DNA from: Nymphaea colorata
Lineage: Eukaryota > Streptophyta > Magnoliopsida > Nymphaeales > Nymphaeaceae
Direction of reading: 5' to 3'
DNA length: 64,000 nucleotides
Assembly (NCBI RefSeq): GCF_008831285.2
Contig: NC_045144.1
Coordinates: 18,863,716-18,927,715 of the forward strand
The position numbers were made by a program, and so were the translations under genes. Numbering within the stretch: the stretch's first letter is position 1; each line of letters opens with the position of its first letter. This document shows, piece by piece, positions 37,101 through 62,299 of this stretch. Under the pieces are notes generated by a model. That model searched no databases. It was not told the DNA's origin and saw only the letters and a program-made list of their open reading frames with translations.

Positions 37101-38424
37101 AAGAGAAGGTTGGAACGTCATCAAGTCCACGCCATGCGACCGTTATCAGGACTCCCCACAAAAGCTTACGTGGCGAACCGATTCTCTCTCTCAAGAACTC
37201 GCTCCCTTATCTTTGAAGAACTCCAATCTGTCTTCTCTTTCTCTCTTTAGAACTCTCAACAAAAATTAAAGAAAAAGAAAGAAGAAAGGGGAGGACTGTG
37301 ATCCCACCCACCCTGCGTCAGTCCACATCAAACAGAATCATTCCACAAACCTCCCAACCACACCACCTCCCTCCAAAACATGACTACAAAAAGCACCTCC
37401 CTCCTCCTAATAAAGAAAAATCTTTTCCATATTTTTGGTTAAAGAAAACAACAATCTTAAACCCTAAACCCTAAGTCTGAGAAGTTCGCCTCCACCAGCA
37501 CCTTCACAACAAGACACTCGAGAAAAAACCAAAAAGGTGACGTTGGGTCTGTGTGTATCATTACGGCAGATGTTCTCACCCGCTCTAGTCAACGAGGGGT
37601 CGGGAGACAGAAAGACCCTGCAAATCTCTCTGTCCCCCTTTTCCGTCTTTCTCTCTCTAAAAACTGCAACTCCCCATAAAGCAAGAAGAAAGTCACATGG
37701 GCAGCGTCGCACCGACGATTAATTGGCAGCATGACGTGGTTTTTCAGGTGGGTTAATCTCCATGTTTAGCTCAGCAATTAGCTAACTCTGTGGATTAATG
37801 GCTTCGGGCATTGTTGGTGCCCAAGATTGAGGGCCTGTTTCTCCTTTTTCTCCCAGAGAGAGAGAGAGTAATGATTAAGCAAAGAGGCAGTGGCGAGGGA
37901 ACAGCAGCAGGAGGAAGAGAAACAGAGGCAGCAGCAGCCGCAGCAGAAGCATAAGCAACAGTAGCGGCAGCCAAATGGCAGAGGGAGGAAGGCCGAGGGC
38001 AGGAGGGGGACAGCGGCAGGGATGGCTCCGCCACGCGAGCAGACAGCCCACCTGCAATAACCCCGCCTCCGCCCCACCTCCTCCTTCCGTACTCCTCAGC
38101 CACCTCCCTCCCTCCTCCTTCTCAGCCCACGAGGTGGATTCCTACCCGTCCCCCGGTTTCGAGCTCTATGCTGTCATCATCATCATCATCCCTCCTTCTC
38201 TCACTAGAAAGAAACGGCGTCTCTCCTTTCTCGGCTCTTCTCTTTATGTATAAAAAGTTTAGTGCATCTGTTCCTGGTCCAACATAAACAGCATGGACTC
38301 AAAGCACCCAGTTTAGTTTGCTTCTGCCCATCTCCTCCACCTCTTCATGAAGAATATCGCGTGTGAATGAAGAAACTAACATAGCAGAAATGAAATTGAC
38401 ATTGCTTACAGTACAGAACGAAAT

Positions 38425-38433
38425 ACACACACA

Positions 38434-38461
<28 letters not shown>
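38425..38461. repeat. (AC)n(TC)n microsatellite
   Basis: A short AC run passes into about 13 CT units. Confidence 0.9.
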
Positions 38462-38464
<3 letters not shown>

Positions 38465-38783
38465 ATTTATTTATTTATTAAGTCCTTGGTTGGAAGATGG
38501 TGGCAGACAAGTTCCTCGAAAGGATGAACATTCTTCCCCTCCTATCAGCATCCGTCTTCTGTGCTCTTCTTCTTAGGCTTCTTTAGGAGTTAGGGGCTCC
38601 TAAAACGGAGGGTTTGATGGTAGGAGCACCAGTGTCCTTCCCTGCTGCAAATGCCCAACATCCCAAATCCGACCCATCATTCCATGCAAGAGATGAGAGA
38701 GAAGGCTCTAGCACCAAACCCTAGGGGAGACCCCCCAACCTTCCAGCGGCGCCCTGTTCCCAACTGCCACTTTAAACTAAACA

Positions 38784-38806
38784 GATATATATATATATAT
38801 ATATAA
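38784..38806. repeat. (AT)n microsatellite
   Basis: About 11 AT units. Confidence 0.9.
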
Positions 38807-41520
38807 CTTTACTTTTCTTGAGAGGGAGAGAGAGAGAGGAACAAGCATTTAGCATCTACCAACAAAGTTTATTTTACAAATAGATTCACAGTTCTACCTG
38901 GTATTGCATTCTTTTACTCAAGTTAACTTTTTAGATGATATGTAACTAATTAGCAAGGAAACTATATTAAGCAGAAGTGTTTCCATGCTTTAGTATATAT
39001 TTCAAGGAAGTGAACGAACAGCTACCCAATTGAACCTAAATTATTGGTGATGAAGATCGAGCATTTTTGCAAAATTTGTCCAAATGAAAGTTGTTTATGA
39101 TAAGATCTAATTAGTCACAAAAGACATTCAAAAACAGTTTTATTTTGAATGTGCATATATATATATATATATATAAACAATTCTTAGGATTGTTAAGATT
39201 GTGAAACTCATATCTATTTCTAATTTCTCTTAACTAAACACTCGTGATATTTGTTTCTCTCTCTAGGGGGGCTTTCCTTCAAGATTTTAACGGTCCCAGC
39301 AATCTGCCTATCCTTGCACGTGCTTGCCTATCCGTTTTCTCCACCAACACTGCCGGTTTGCCTCCTCCCCTTTGGCCCCTCATGCTCTCCGAAATGACTA
39401 TCCTATCCTCCACCTTGACGTGAGAACTGGGACCTATGATCTTATGTATAAGGCTATTAATGGAATTTGGCACCTCGAAGCCTAACGGATAACAGTGGCC
39501 ACGTCGACGCAGAGATGCCGTCCGGATAGGCGTCATCGTCTAAAAGACGATAATGCCCTCCAGAGCTTCTGCTGGATCAGGATCCAAAATGGTGCTGGAC
39601 TGAAAACGGGTCAGAACTCATGCGGTTGGATCCATATCATGACCATGAGAAATGAAAGTATTTAGCAAGTCTGGATCCATGGGCAAAAAACCCGAGTTGA
39701 GCCTTCTTAGGATCAGATCCAAATCCAGTTTAGCAATTGTGTTATCCGAATGACATTCTGCGTCTTCCATTCAACATCTTCACCTTCAAAACAAATACTA
39801 ATAAACAACATTTGTTCTTATCGTGTGAAACCCGCAGATTAAAAATAACTTAAAAGGATATGTTGGCAGCCTTCCTTAGCAGTTAAACATTTAAATTATT
39901 TCATGGTTTCTCGTGTAACTTAATTTTTTTTAATCTTCACAAAGCAGCTTCTCCCTTATTATATTATGTTCAGTAAGATTATCTTTTTGTTTATAGCAGA
40001 AAATCACGTTTGAGATGGGAGACCTCGCCAAACTAGTTTGGCTTTGTCGCATTCGCAACTGGCAGTAAGGCGGCTCACATTCAAAAGGTCACAAGTTTAA
40101 ATCCCGTGATAATGCTAGCAAACGCAATATTTAAATTGAAACATGTACCATAAGTCCACTTAATAAGGATAAGGATATGATCTTGAGGGTTTTATGCGGA
40201 AAACAGTTTCTTCTAAGTACATGTTATTTAAAATAATATGGCTTCCGTGATAATATAAAACTAATAAGAAACTTTAGTTGGGCACAATTAAGATTGGTTT
40301 ACTTTGGAGTTAAAAGTTATAGAATATAAAAAACTGATTGTAATTTTTATTTTTTTTAGGTTTTTTAAAGTAATAATTTAAGATGAAATTTATTTTCAGC
40401 TATCAAACACCCTTAAGAGAGATTTGAAGCACAAAATCTAGAATCTAGAACCACCCAACTTATTATTTTTTTAAGATTTTTTAGCTGGTTCTGCCCTTCT
40501 GTGGGTGGATATGAATATCTGCTGATAGATAGCAAGAGAGAAAAAAAAAAGGAGAGAAAGAAAAGTGGAACAAAATCTGATGCATTGCTTTTTTCTGCAG
40601 TACACAACACCGGTGACGCAATATTCCAGCATATCCCGATTATCCGGATAAGTGGTATCCCATTTATCTGGATATGAGTGGGCAGCTGCATATTCCCGTC
40701 ACTCCAACCAGCACCAAAAGAGAAAAGCTTCGTCACCCAATCTCCTTTTGTCCCCCTTTCTCTATCTAAAGGAACTAACTAGCAGTAGCAAATGGTTGCT
40801 TTCTCTGTCTCTGGTACAATGGGGAAGCAACTAGAACTAGAGTTGTGGTGGGGACTGCTGCTGCTGCTCTGTAGCAGCAGCAGCCATGGCTACCTTCCCT
40901 TTTTGAGCTTCGGCTCGGCAGTGGGGCTGCGGCAGCCATGGCTGCCTTTTTGGAGCTCTTCCTTTCTTTTCTTTTTTTTCCTTTCGAGCACAGACCGACA
41001 AAAAGGACGAAGGACAGACAGCAGCCCGCCTGTTTGCAGCCAACAAAACCTCCTCAAACACTTTCTCTTCCCCCATAAAGCCTGCCATTCCCCATGATAC
41101 TTTCTCTATTCCATACGACTCTCCTTCAATTTGTACTTCTAAAAAATTAGTTCTTGAATTTACCTTTTTATTGATTATAATTCTTTTATATTAAAAAATA
41201 TTTTGGAAAATATTACATGGGCATGAAGAATGATCAGTTTAGGTGGAAGTGGATTTAAATTTGAATTTTGGTGATATGAAAGTAGCAAAATAAAAAATTA
41301 TAATCACTACTATCAGTTTATGAGTTTAAGATCAGGCTCTTTGTTTGAGTTTCTTTTGTTAATATCAATAATAGTATTTATTTTTTATTTAATTGCTTAA
41401 TAAAATGGATAGGGGCAAAACGGTCTTTTTACGTGGATAGTGAAACACGAGTGCAATAAAAGAAGCCGGCCGTCCCATGCAATGCAGAGCACGGTGACGA
41501 CCACAATCAACAAGAGTCTA

Positions 41521-41546
41521 GAGAGAGAGAGAGAGAGAGAGAGAGG
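41521..41546. repeat. (GA)n upstream of the glutaredoxin TATA box
   Basis: About 13 GA units, 85 nt upstream of TATAAATA. It may be part of the promoter, as GA tracts can bind BBR/BPC factors in plants, but this is not demonstrated. Confidence 0.85.
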
Positions 41547-41630
41547 GGGAAGTAGAGAGAGAAAAATGAGATGAATAAATAAATATAATAATATCCGGTT
41601 AATCGAACGGCCACCACCCTTTTCCTCCGC

Positions 41631-41638
41631 TATAAATA
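41631..41638 (+). promoter_or_regulatory. TATA box of the glutaredoxin gene
   Basis: TATAAATA sits about 190 nt before the ATG at 41822 and is followed by a CT-rich leader, a typical plant TATA-to-leader arrangement. A (GA)n tract lies about 90 nt further upstream. Confidence 0.65.
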
Positions 41639-41821
41639 AGCTGCTCCCACCCTCCACCGTCACCCCAGAGCAACCAGCAATCGTCTCTCGCTCTCTATCT
41701 GTTGGTGTTTGCTTTCTCTGTTTCTCTCTTGCTCTACAGCAAGCAAGGAAAGAAGAAGGAACGAAGGAGGTTTGGTTTGTCTCTCTGTTTCTCTTTTGAC
41801 GTTGAGAAGAAGGGAGGAATA

Positions 41822-42196
41822 ATGATGCAGGCGTGGGGGACGGCGGCATGCGTGCAGCAGGCGAGGGGAGGAGGCGGCGATCCACTGGAGAGGGTGGAGC
41901 GGCTGGCGTCGAGGAGCGCCGTGGTCATATTCAGCGATAGCTCCTGCTGTATGTGCCACGCCGTGAAGAGCCTCTTCTGCGGCATGGGCGTCAGCCCCAC
42001 CGTCTATGAGCTCGACGAGGACCCCAGGGGGAAGGAGATCGAGCGGGCCCTCGCCAGGCTGCTGGGCACTCCGCAGCCGCTGCCGGCGGTCTTCATCGGC
42101 GGCAAGCTCGTCGGCCCCATGGACAGGGTCATGGCCTCCCACATCAACGGCAGCTTGGTTCCTCTCCTCAAGGAGGCCGGGGCCCTTTGGCTCTGA
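41822..42196 (+). CDS. CC-type (ROXY) glutaredoxin, intronless
   Basis: Single exon, 124 aa. The first in-frame ATG is at 41822 (followed by a second ATG); the frame is open for about 120 nt upstream but has no earlier ATG. The CC-type active site CCMC lies in [14 protein letters not shown]. The glutathione-site features [16 protein letters not shown] (cis-Pro region) follow, and the protein ends in [13 protein letters not shown] with the L**LL and ALWL motifs needed for partnership with TGA bZIP factors in ROXY proteins. Known for the family: land-plant-specific nuclear/cytosolic glutaredoxins that control floral development and stress or nitrogen signalling through TGA factors. The coding region is much more GC-rich than its surroundings, common for these genes. 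The family is certain; the exact orthologue (ROXY1/2 or another GRXC/GRXS member) is not. Confidence 0.96.
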   Translation: MMQAWGTAACVQQARGGGGDPLERVERLASRSAVVIFSDSSCCMCHAVKSLFCGMGVSPTVYELDEDPRGKEIERALARLLGTPQPLPAVFIGGKLVGPMDRVMASHINGSLVPLLKEAGALWL

Positions 42197-43576
42197 TCCG
42201 ACCGGCATGCAGTCTTCTCTCTTCTTCATACTGATCGAACCACCACTGAGTTCTTTCCTTTTTCTTTTTCTTCTCAATCCGACTGTCCCTTTGTTTCCTT
42301 TTTCGTACGTTACATGTAGTTAGGAAAGAGGAAGAGAGAGAAAGACAGATGTAAGAGAGTCATGGGGAAGGAGGGATGGGTCTGTTTGCCTTCCTATCTC
42401 CATTTTTGCACGCCATGGCTCTCTCGCTCTCTCTCTCTCTCTCTGGTTCTTCTTCTTCTTTGGTTTTAGTCCTTCTGGTGTCCTTTTCCTGAGAAGAGAT
42501 AGTGTAATTGGAAGGGGAAGGTGGTTACCTTTTTGTATAGAGAACAATACACGAATTTTTATGAGATGGGTCTTTGCTTATTTCTTTCTTTCTTATCTGC
42601 GTGGCATTTTCCTTTTTATGATCTTCTGCTCTTGTAATGGCGGCATGAGCATGAATCCATTACGAATTTTGCTTTCTGCCACTAATGAAGGCAGAGGAGG
42701 AGTTGGGAGGTTGACTTTTAAATGGCAGAGTTAAGCCATTGGAGCTTTGCTGCATCAAAAAGTCTTGTGATAGGAACAAAATCCTTCACTTACTGTATGA
42801 CTATAAACACCGCGTTATTTATTCCAAATCCTAAGCATATGTTCCATCCCTGTAAGTTATCACTAAGATTCCGGGTACTTTTACGGCGACTAAGAAATGC
42901 GCCTCTACTCCTCTTTCTCAGTGTTCACTGTGGTACATTCTCTTCCGGCCATTTGCCGGAGATTCCGGTGAAGATATCTGTTAGTGAGTGAAGGACAAAC
43001 GGTTTTCTCACGTCTCTCCGCAGTACTCTCTCGCGCGTGCCTGCACAGAGAGAGAGAAAGAGAGAGGCATGGTCCCCAGCTCCGGACTGCACCTGACAGA
43101 GTGAGGAATGAATCTGGCACGAACCTCTCTCTCTCTTCTCCCTGCCATCCACGTGGCACGACGGTTCACGTCACAGGGCAACTTGACCGGAGGGACGCCG
43201 GAAAGACATGTCAGCTCGCCGGAAGCGCTGTCTTTCCGGCGATGGCAGCTTCCTCTCGCGCACGCGACCACGTGATCAACGTAAAACAAATCGTCCTCTC
43301 CCTCTCTCTCTTCCCACTGAACCCCAGCATTGCACTACTCTCCTTGGACGGTGGCGATCGGCCGATCACCAGTAGCAACGGCTGTGATCTCGGATTGCAA
43401 ACTTTTGCGTTTCGACAAATCACTCGATTCGAGCTCCCATACTTGTGGTTAAAGAAACGGCTTCTGTATCATCATTGTGTCTCTTCCTCTCTCTCTCTCT
43501 CTTTGGAAGGGAGACAGGGCAAGATGATTGTGAATGAAAGCAAACCACATTCTTTTTCCTTTTCTGTTGCACGTTT

Positions 43577-43620
43577 TTTGTTATTATTATTATTATTATT
43601 ATTGTTACTATTATTAATAG
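43577..43620. repeat. (TTA)n microsatellite
   Basis: TTA units with minor interruptions; they translate to a poly-Leu run in one frame and so inflate a spurious open frame. Confidence 0.9.
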
Positions 43621-45387
43621 TACTGATTAGTCACTCTTATTTTAAATGAGCTACCAAAATCCAAGATTCAAGTTCCATTTTGGATTAAAAAAAGTTGAGA
43701 AATAAAAGATGCAAGGAAAGATCAATGGTGTAAGGCCAATGTGATTAACAAATATATTAGTTACTGAAAGGTGAATTCAGATCTTCCTAAAAGCAGCAGT
43801 AAAATCCCCAAGGAAGTGTTTAACAAGAACATTATACTCTTGGAACACATGTCCAGATAAACTTTCTAAAAAAATATAATGTGATTGTAGATGGTATTTC
43901 CAATCAAATGTTAGCCAGATTTATGTTATCTTCAATTCTTGTTTCTCTGTAACATCACAGAATGTTCTTCTTACCAGATGCCCTTTAACGTGAACTTACA
44001 GAAGATGCACCCTTACTCGGTTTCCACTATGCTAACCATTTTGGGTCTTCAAACATTTAGCTAGAAATGTCAACCGAGCAGATTTAAATCAGATATTTCA
44101 TCTGACTGCTTGAAATCCACAGAAGAAGAAAAAGTGACAGTCTTCCATTGAAGAAAACAAAATAAAATTAGATCCAGATTCAATTTGGCATGACTATATA
44201 TCGATTATATAATATACATGATATAAAATGTGGTCATGCCGGACTAACCTTCTCCATATCCACATCCAGTTCAACCTCAGGAATTTAATCGACTGAGTAG
44301 TGCAGCCATTAGAGCACTCTTCCTCATTATGTAATTCAAGTTTTCAAATTAATTTTTTGCAGACTCTCTTAACGTGTGCTTTAGTGGGCTGAGCGGTTGC
44401 TGGAATTTGAAGAGTCATGGCAACCCTCAGCTGGTAAAACAGCTGATGAATATTCTCTATGTGCATGTTCGTTAAAAGGGATGCGTAAAGGGAATTTGCC
44501 ATTATAAATTTATGATCGAAAGTGGACATTAAAGCACCAATAATCTAAAATTTGAACATGCAAAGAGAGAGAGAGAAGGAAAGCGATTGCATGCATATTG
44601 AATACTAATTATAGGAACAGGTAGAAGTTACAGGAGTGAAACATGGCAGATAGAAGGAATGAAGTTTATGCTTTGTTACGTGTGTAATTACTGCAGTTTT
44701 AGGGAATGACGGTAGAAGTAAATGAATTTCTCTCTCACACTCTCTCTCTCTCTCTTTGAACCTGCCAAATTTTGAAAACCACATGCAAAGCTCATTGAAA
44801 TTGCAGACAACCTATTGGCTCCCACAGAATCAACGGCCCTTGAGTTGACGCTTCGATGCAGATCATGCACCCACCAAGCACTAGCTGGACTTTCTAGAGA
44901 AGGAATGCTCTGATAGTTTCTTGGGTTCTTTCTATCTTTTCTGGATAAAGATTTCTAGCAAACGGATGACGAGCAAAAAGAAAAGAAAAGGAGAACACCA
45001 ACAGATAAGAATTTGGTAAAAAGAGCAATAAAGAGAATATGAAATAAATTGCGCGAGGAGTGACGCATAGAAATAATTAAAGGAGAGAGAGAATGAGAGA
45101 ATAAGAAAAGTAAACTCCAGCAGCCTTGATACACTTGGACGATAGAAATGCGATGCTCAAATACTGTCACGTGAAAGACCCAGTTGCGCCTGCATTAGTG
45201 AAGAAGAAGAAGAAAACAAGAGACGCAACAGAAGTGGAGAAAAGAAGACGACGAGCAGAAAGAGACATTCCCCTGCCTTGAAGCCTTTCTGACTTGGCAA
45301 AGGTTCCAACTCTTCAAATTGTGACTCTCTAGGAAGACTATGCAAGTTTCAACATGATTTCACATTTAGATTCTTCATATTTTAATA

Positions 45388-45450
45388 CACACACACTCTC
45401 TCTCTCTCTCTCTCTATCTATCTACAGATTTAGAGAGAGAGAGAGAGAGA
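45388..45450. repeat. Compound CA-CT-TATC-GA microsatellite
   Basis: CA and CT runs, a short TATC stretch and then, after ACAGATTT, a GA run, so the CT and GA arms could pair as a hairpin. Confidence 0.85.
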
Positions 45451-46214
45451 AGAGGATCTTATTCTATAACGCCAAGAGGGAAGAACCAAGTCGTGTCGGA
45501 ATCTTGCCGGTGGAGAGGAGGGGCTCTATCTGATTCTTCTTGATCAACTGAAGTGGTGTATATCTTGAACGCGGAGTTTCTTTGAGTTGGGGAGTCTCCC
45601 AATGAATGAGAGAAAACTTGGGGATTGGTTTAGGCCAAGTTGGTCGGTTGGCAGGATTGAGTCTGTCTTGATTGCCTTGTTTTCGCACCTTTCACAGTGA
45701 GCTCGAGTTGACCAACTACTATTTTCTTTCATACTTTTTGTACTCACGTATGTTGAGAAGCAAGCCAGACAGAGAGGGAGTATCTCGATTAGGGACAGTT
45801 CCTAGTGTCCTTCTCTCTCTCTCTCTCTCCACACCCACTTTCTCGTGAGCTTTTTGGTTACCAAGAGAGAGGGGGAGATGGGAGAGATGTTTGCAAATAG
45901 CTAGGATCCGATTTGAAGATTTTTGTGGTTTTCTATATCACCAGATCCTATTTCAATTGGAGCCTGTAACATGCTCAGCTTTTACGGATCCAACCAGTTT
46001 GCAACTCTACAACAAAGTGATGATTCAAGTCTCACGAGTGTAAATTCTTTGTGAAAATCAAAGATGTTGAACCACACTTTAGAGTTCGGGTCTAAAATTT
46101 AGATCGGGTCCTTTTTCCTATATGCAGTTGATACATCCATTCCTGCCTTGCTGAGGCTTTCTATAATTATTTAACCATAGCTGATCGGTCAGATTGTCAT
46201 GCTGATGACACATC

Positions 46215-47113
46215 TTCAACTTAATTTCTACAGGTGTTTTACTCTTTTAAACTGAAAACATTGACATGCGTAACACTTGAGTTGAAGAATAATATAGTTG
46301 AAGAATAATATACTATACCATCACCCAAGTTCTGAAACAACCCTAGACCGACCCTGGGAATGAGAGAAGGTGGTAGCTTTGCCTCTCACAAACTACCATG
46401 GTAAATATCTTTGCATGGTTTTGTATACTTGGAAAAATAAGTTTCTGTTAAAAATTTTTTAACTTACTAGAAAGCTATTTTAACTTTTCCTTTTAGAGAC
46501 AATTGTCATTTCCTTGGATCATAAGACTGCAAGACGAGAGAAGGGTTGGTGTAAGGGAAATAAACAGGCAGTTATAACCACATGCTTCTTTATTGTTTAC
46601 ATCATTGAAGAGACCGGACGACCATCGACTTGAACAAGACACTGCCGAAGGACGTGCTGTTCAACTTAATTTCTATGGGTGTTTTACTCTTTTAAACTGA
46701 AAACATTGACATGTGTGACACTCGAGTTAAAGAATAATATACTATACGATCACCCAAGTTCTGAAACAGCCCTAAACGACCCTGAGAATGAGAGAAGGTG
46801 GTAGCTTTGCCTCTCACGAACTACCATGGTAAATATCTTTGCATGGTTTTGTATACTTGGAAAAATAAGTCTGTTAAAAAATTTTTCACTTACTTGAAAA
46901 CTATTTTAACTTTTCCTTTTAGAGACAATTGTCATTTCCTTGGATCATAAGACTGCAAGACGAGAGAAGGGTTGGTGTAAGGGAAATAAACATGCAGTTA
47001 TAACCACATGCTTCTTTAAACCCATACGGTGCCACACTATTGTTTACATCGTTGTGTTTACATCATTGAAGAGACCGGAGGACCATCGCTTGAACAAGAC
47101 ACTGCCGAAGGAC
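46215..47113. repeat. Tandem duplication, unit about 445-455 bp
   Basis: Copy 1 (46215-46659) and copy 2 (46660-47113) both begin TTCAACTTAATTTCTA, contain GGTGTTTTACTCTTTTAAAC, GAGAGAAGGTGGTAGCTTTG and CTTGGATCATAAGACTGCAA, and end ACACTGCCGAAGGAC. Copy 2 carries a roughly 35-bp insertion and copy 1 a short internal repeat of AGTTGAAGAATAATATA. Similarity is high, so the duplication is fairly recent. Confidence 0.85.
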
Positions 47114-48450
47114 TGGTCAGTGGGGGCAGACTTACATTATACCGACTCGTGTTCCTTTGGACTATCACCCGAAGAAGACATGATCGGTGGGATCCTTTCT
47201 CTACAAAATTTGGCAGCATAGAAAAACTAGAGCTTGCAACAGGTAAATCTTCGACTAACACCCGAAAATAAACAAACTCTTAAGGCTGCAACCCCTACTT
47301 AAAATTAACAGCAAAAGATGCGGCTGAGATTATCATATGCAGCCTTTGATAACAATGTACGAGTCGTTTGATCTGTACGTTGTCTAATCAAATTGATGGG
47401 ACAGATAATGAATTCTCGTCATAAAAACAACTTTCTGTTTGCTTATTTTATGGTCTAAATTTTCCAAGCTCTACATTTTCCACCACTAGCACATATAACA
47501 CAATGATTGTGTCGTCAGTTCGATTCTGATGGAGCTTTTTTTTTCATATAACATTCAAGTTGAATGGTGTATTGTGAAACCACTCGAAACCATTAGACCT
47601 TAGGGGTAGAAGAAAGAGGAGAGGATGTCTTCGCAAACAGCCAAGAGCCCATATATGTAAGCCACCATTTGTGAGATTTATAAAATTTAGTATTATCATA
47701 TTGATGTAAATCTGCCTTACCATTCAAATCTGACGACCACTTTATCTTATCACAACTTATCCCCGACATATAAGCGTATAATTGACCAATTGACAGGAAA
47801 ACCATAATGTGTGTGTGTCCATATCTAATTCTTAGTTTCTGCCGCATCTCAGGTTTCTCAGATTTGGCGAAAATATCTTATAGCTGCCAGCCTAAGGACA
47901 GAGAGGCAAATCTGAACGAACGAAATGCCTGAGAATCATAGATATGCACACATCCATATTGTCTACCAATTTGAACAAGGAATCAAAGAATAATCGTGCT
48001 CATTATCTCCCTCCGGTGCCGGCAAACAGATAAATTCGAACCAAAAAAAGGTAGCCAGCAACAATGAACAATGAAACATAAACATTATCTATTTTCCATC
48101 GCCATCCTATATCTATGGATAAGATACTTTGCCCTTTCCTCATAATGATGCGTCACCAAAGGTCAGCAACCAGCGAAAAAAAGAAATTTGCGGAATGACG
48201 CAGCAGGCCTTTGACAATGCTGCGAGAACCTTCGTATGCTTTTCAGCAAGTGCATGCAAGGAGAGCAAAATTCCAAAAGTAATGAACAGGGATCTTTCAT
48301 ATACGTGTGAGGTCAGCCAAACGCTGGCAGTACTGTACAGGTATCTTCTAATCAGCCCATCTCTATCAAAATTACCTATCCATTTTTTATCATTGAGAAT
48401 TATTTATACTTTATAATACAATTTATTCCCAGTACTTGTTAACAGCCAAT

Positions 48451-49179
48451 CCTAGTAGTCATTAAGGATGTTCATAAATCTGATTTAGATCTGATATCCG
48501 ATCGAACCGCATAAACAAACTAGGGTATGTAAAAAATGTTGACATCCAATTACGAATTTGTATCAGATTTGAATATAAAAAATGACATCCAATCAGACTC
48601 AGAATCAAATTCAAGTAAATATTGGTGGGATTCAATTTTAAATAAATATCCTACACTCAACGTCTAGTTTGAATTCGGTTCAAAAGTCAGTTTATGAATT
48701 CAGATTTCGGATTCAGATATGATATTAGATTTTTTCATCCGAATTTGAATATAAATCCAAATCCAAATATATAGATATCTGAAAAGGCAGAAAAGGCAGA
48801 TATGGTTAAGCCATGTGACACAGGCACGTGAGATTTGCCCAGGTACCATGTCGCTAGATGGATACTGCTGGCATTTAAAAACATTTAAAATTATATTTTC
48901 AAACTTAATTTTTTTCTTCAATTTTGATTTTTCTTTTCTTTTATATTTCCCTTCCACTAAGATTTTATATTTTCCTTTAATTTTGAGATTTTTTGTGGAT
49001 TATTATATATAAATATATTTACATATGTACTCTGCTACACCCCTCCACCCAAGTTTTTTAAAATCCTCATACTCATACCCGCATCTCCGTATCTGTATCA
49101 TACCCATACCCATACCCCTGTAACATAGTGGTAAAGTATATATCATATTCTAATCCGATGACATCCCTAGTAGTCATTA
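48451..49179. mobile_element. Non-autonomous element with GATGT ends flanked by a 14-bp direct repeat (copy 2)
   Basis: CCTAGTAGTCATTA occurs exactly at 48451-48464 and 49166-49179. Between them the element starts AGGATGTTCATAAATCTGAT and ends AATCCGATGACATC, with inverted termini related to the elements at 16.07 and 62.6 kb. The interior is full of ATCCGAATTTGAAT-type words and includes a CATACC microsatellite near 49.1 kb. No transposase frame. A 9-11-bp target duplication would suggest a Mutator-like origin and 8 bp hAT; the exact boundary is ambiguous by a few bases. Confidence 0.75.
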
Positions 49180-49771
49180 CCTGACCAGACCAACTATTTG
49201 TTTGTGTATCAGCAATTAGTTGGTCAGGTTAGACTAGTCAGCCTAGCCATTGGGCAGCTAAATAATCCTAGGCCTTTATGCATATGTGTGCGCATATTGT
49301 GTGCATAAATATATGTTTCTATATATATTTCTGTAAAACTATTTGTTCATTTATTTACTTATTTGCTTATTTTTAGTTAATTGACTACGATTAACTTGAA
49401 GTGACTAGTCATTTTTTGAGTCTTGAATGACCAGTGTCCAACTTCCAATTTAATTTATCTGTTTAGGAACAAATGGCCATCCATTCGCACATACCCTAAA
49501 AGGCATGATCCCATTTTTGTGCATGAAAAATGCTCAACAATTCCTAGACTGACATGAAAATGAAATGGAAAATTTAATAAATGCTTTCCCCATATTTCCA
49601 TAAACCTGTTTACATCAATTGTATTTTCTGGAGCTATCTGTAATATACATCTCTTAAAAGAAATATGCTTTTCTAATGAATCTAAAAATAAATATACATG
49701 GAGCTAAATAATGAACAAATAAAGTAGTGTCCAAAAGACAAAATACGGCCGAAAGGATCAGGATTACATGA

Positions 49772-62299
<12,528 letters not shown>

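Larger units (their letters stand above)
34842..41520. other. Intergenic region between the CID gene and the glutaredoxin gene
   Basis: The CID 3' UTR occupies the start. After that no gene is recognised. The region has several purine/pyrimidine and TA microsatellites (36.7, 37.05, 38.4, 38.8, 39.15 kb), a telomere-like AAACCCTAAACCCTAAG at 37458-37474, and a GC-richer stretch at 37.8-38.2 kb and 40.8-41.1 kb with short open frames of low-complexity composition. Near 40075-40110 GGTCACAAGTTTAAATCCCG resembles a B-box of a tRNA-derived repeat. A promoter or non-coding RNA cannot be excluded. Confidence 0.5.
42197..49771. other. Intergenic region between the glutaredoxin and pseudouridine synthase genes (tail to tail)
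   Basis: The first few hundred bases should hold the glutaredoxin 3' UTR and the last ones the pseudouridine synthase 3' UTR. No gene is recognised between. The region contains a TTA run (43.58 kb), CT/GA tracts (44.7, 45.4, 45.8 kb), a tandem duplication of about 450 bp (46.2-47.1 kb) and a GATGTCA element with a target duplication (48.45-49.18 kb). The 221-codon open frame at 42984-43649 is judged non-coding. Confidence 0.55.

Noticed and set aside
37700..38260. MicroRNA precursor or protein gene in the GC-richer stretch
   Set aside because: Only short local hairpins and low-complexity frames; no match to a known plant microRNA that I recognise.
40792..41097. 101-codon frame with a hydrophobic Leu-rich start resembling a signal peptide
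   Set aside because: The hydrophobic run comes from CTG/CAG-rich low-complexity sequence with an internal imperfect repeat; no mature domain follows.
41397..42277. Minus-strand open frames of 162 and 205 codons across the glutaredoxin locus
   Set aside because: Antisense shadows of a GC-rich coding exon and its CT-rich leader; no recognisable protein.
42984..43649. 221-codon open frame downstream of the glutaredoxin gene
   Set aside because: Its length comes from CT/GA runs and a TTA microsatellite read as poly-Leu; no domain, no conserved-looking composition.
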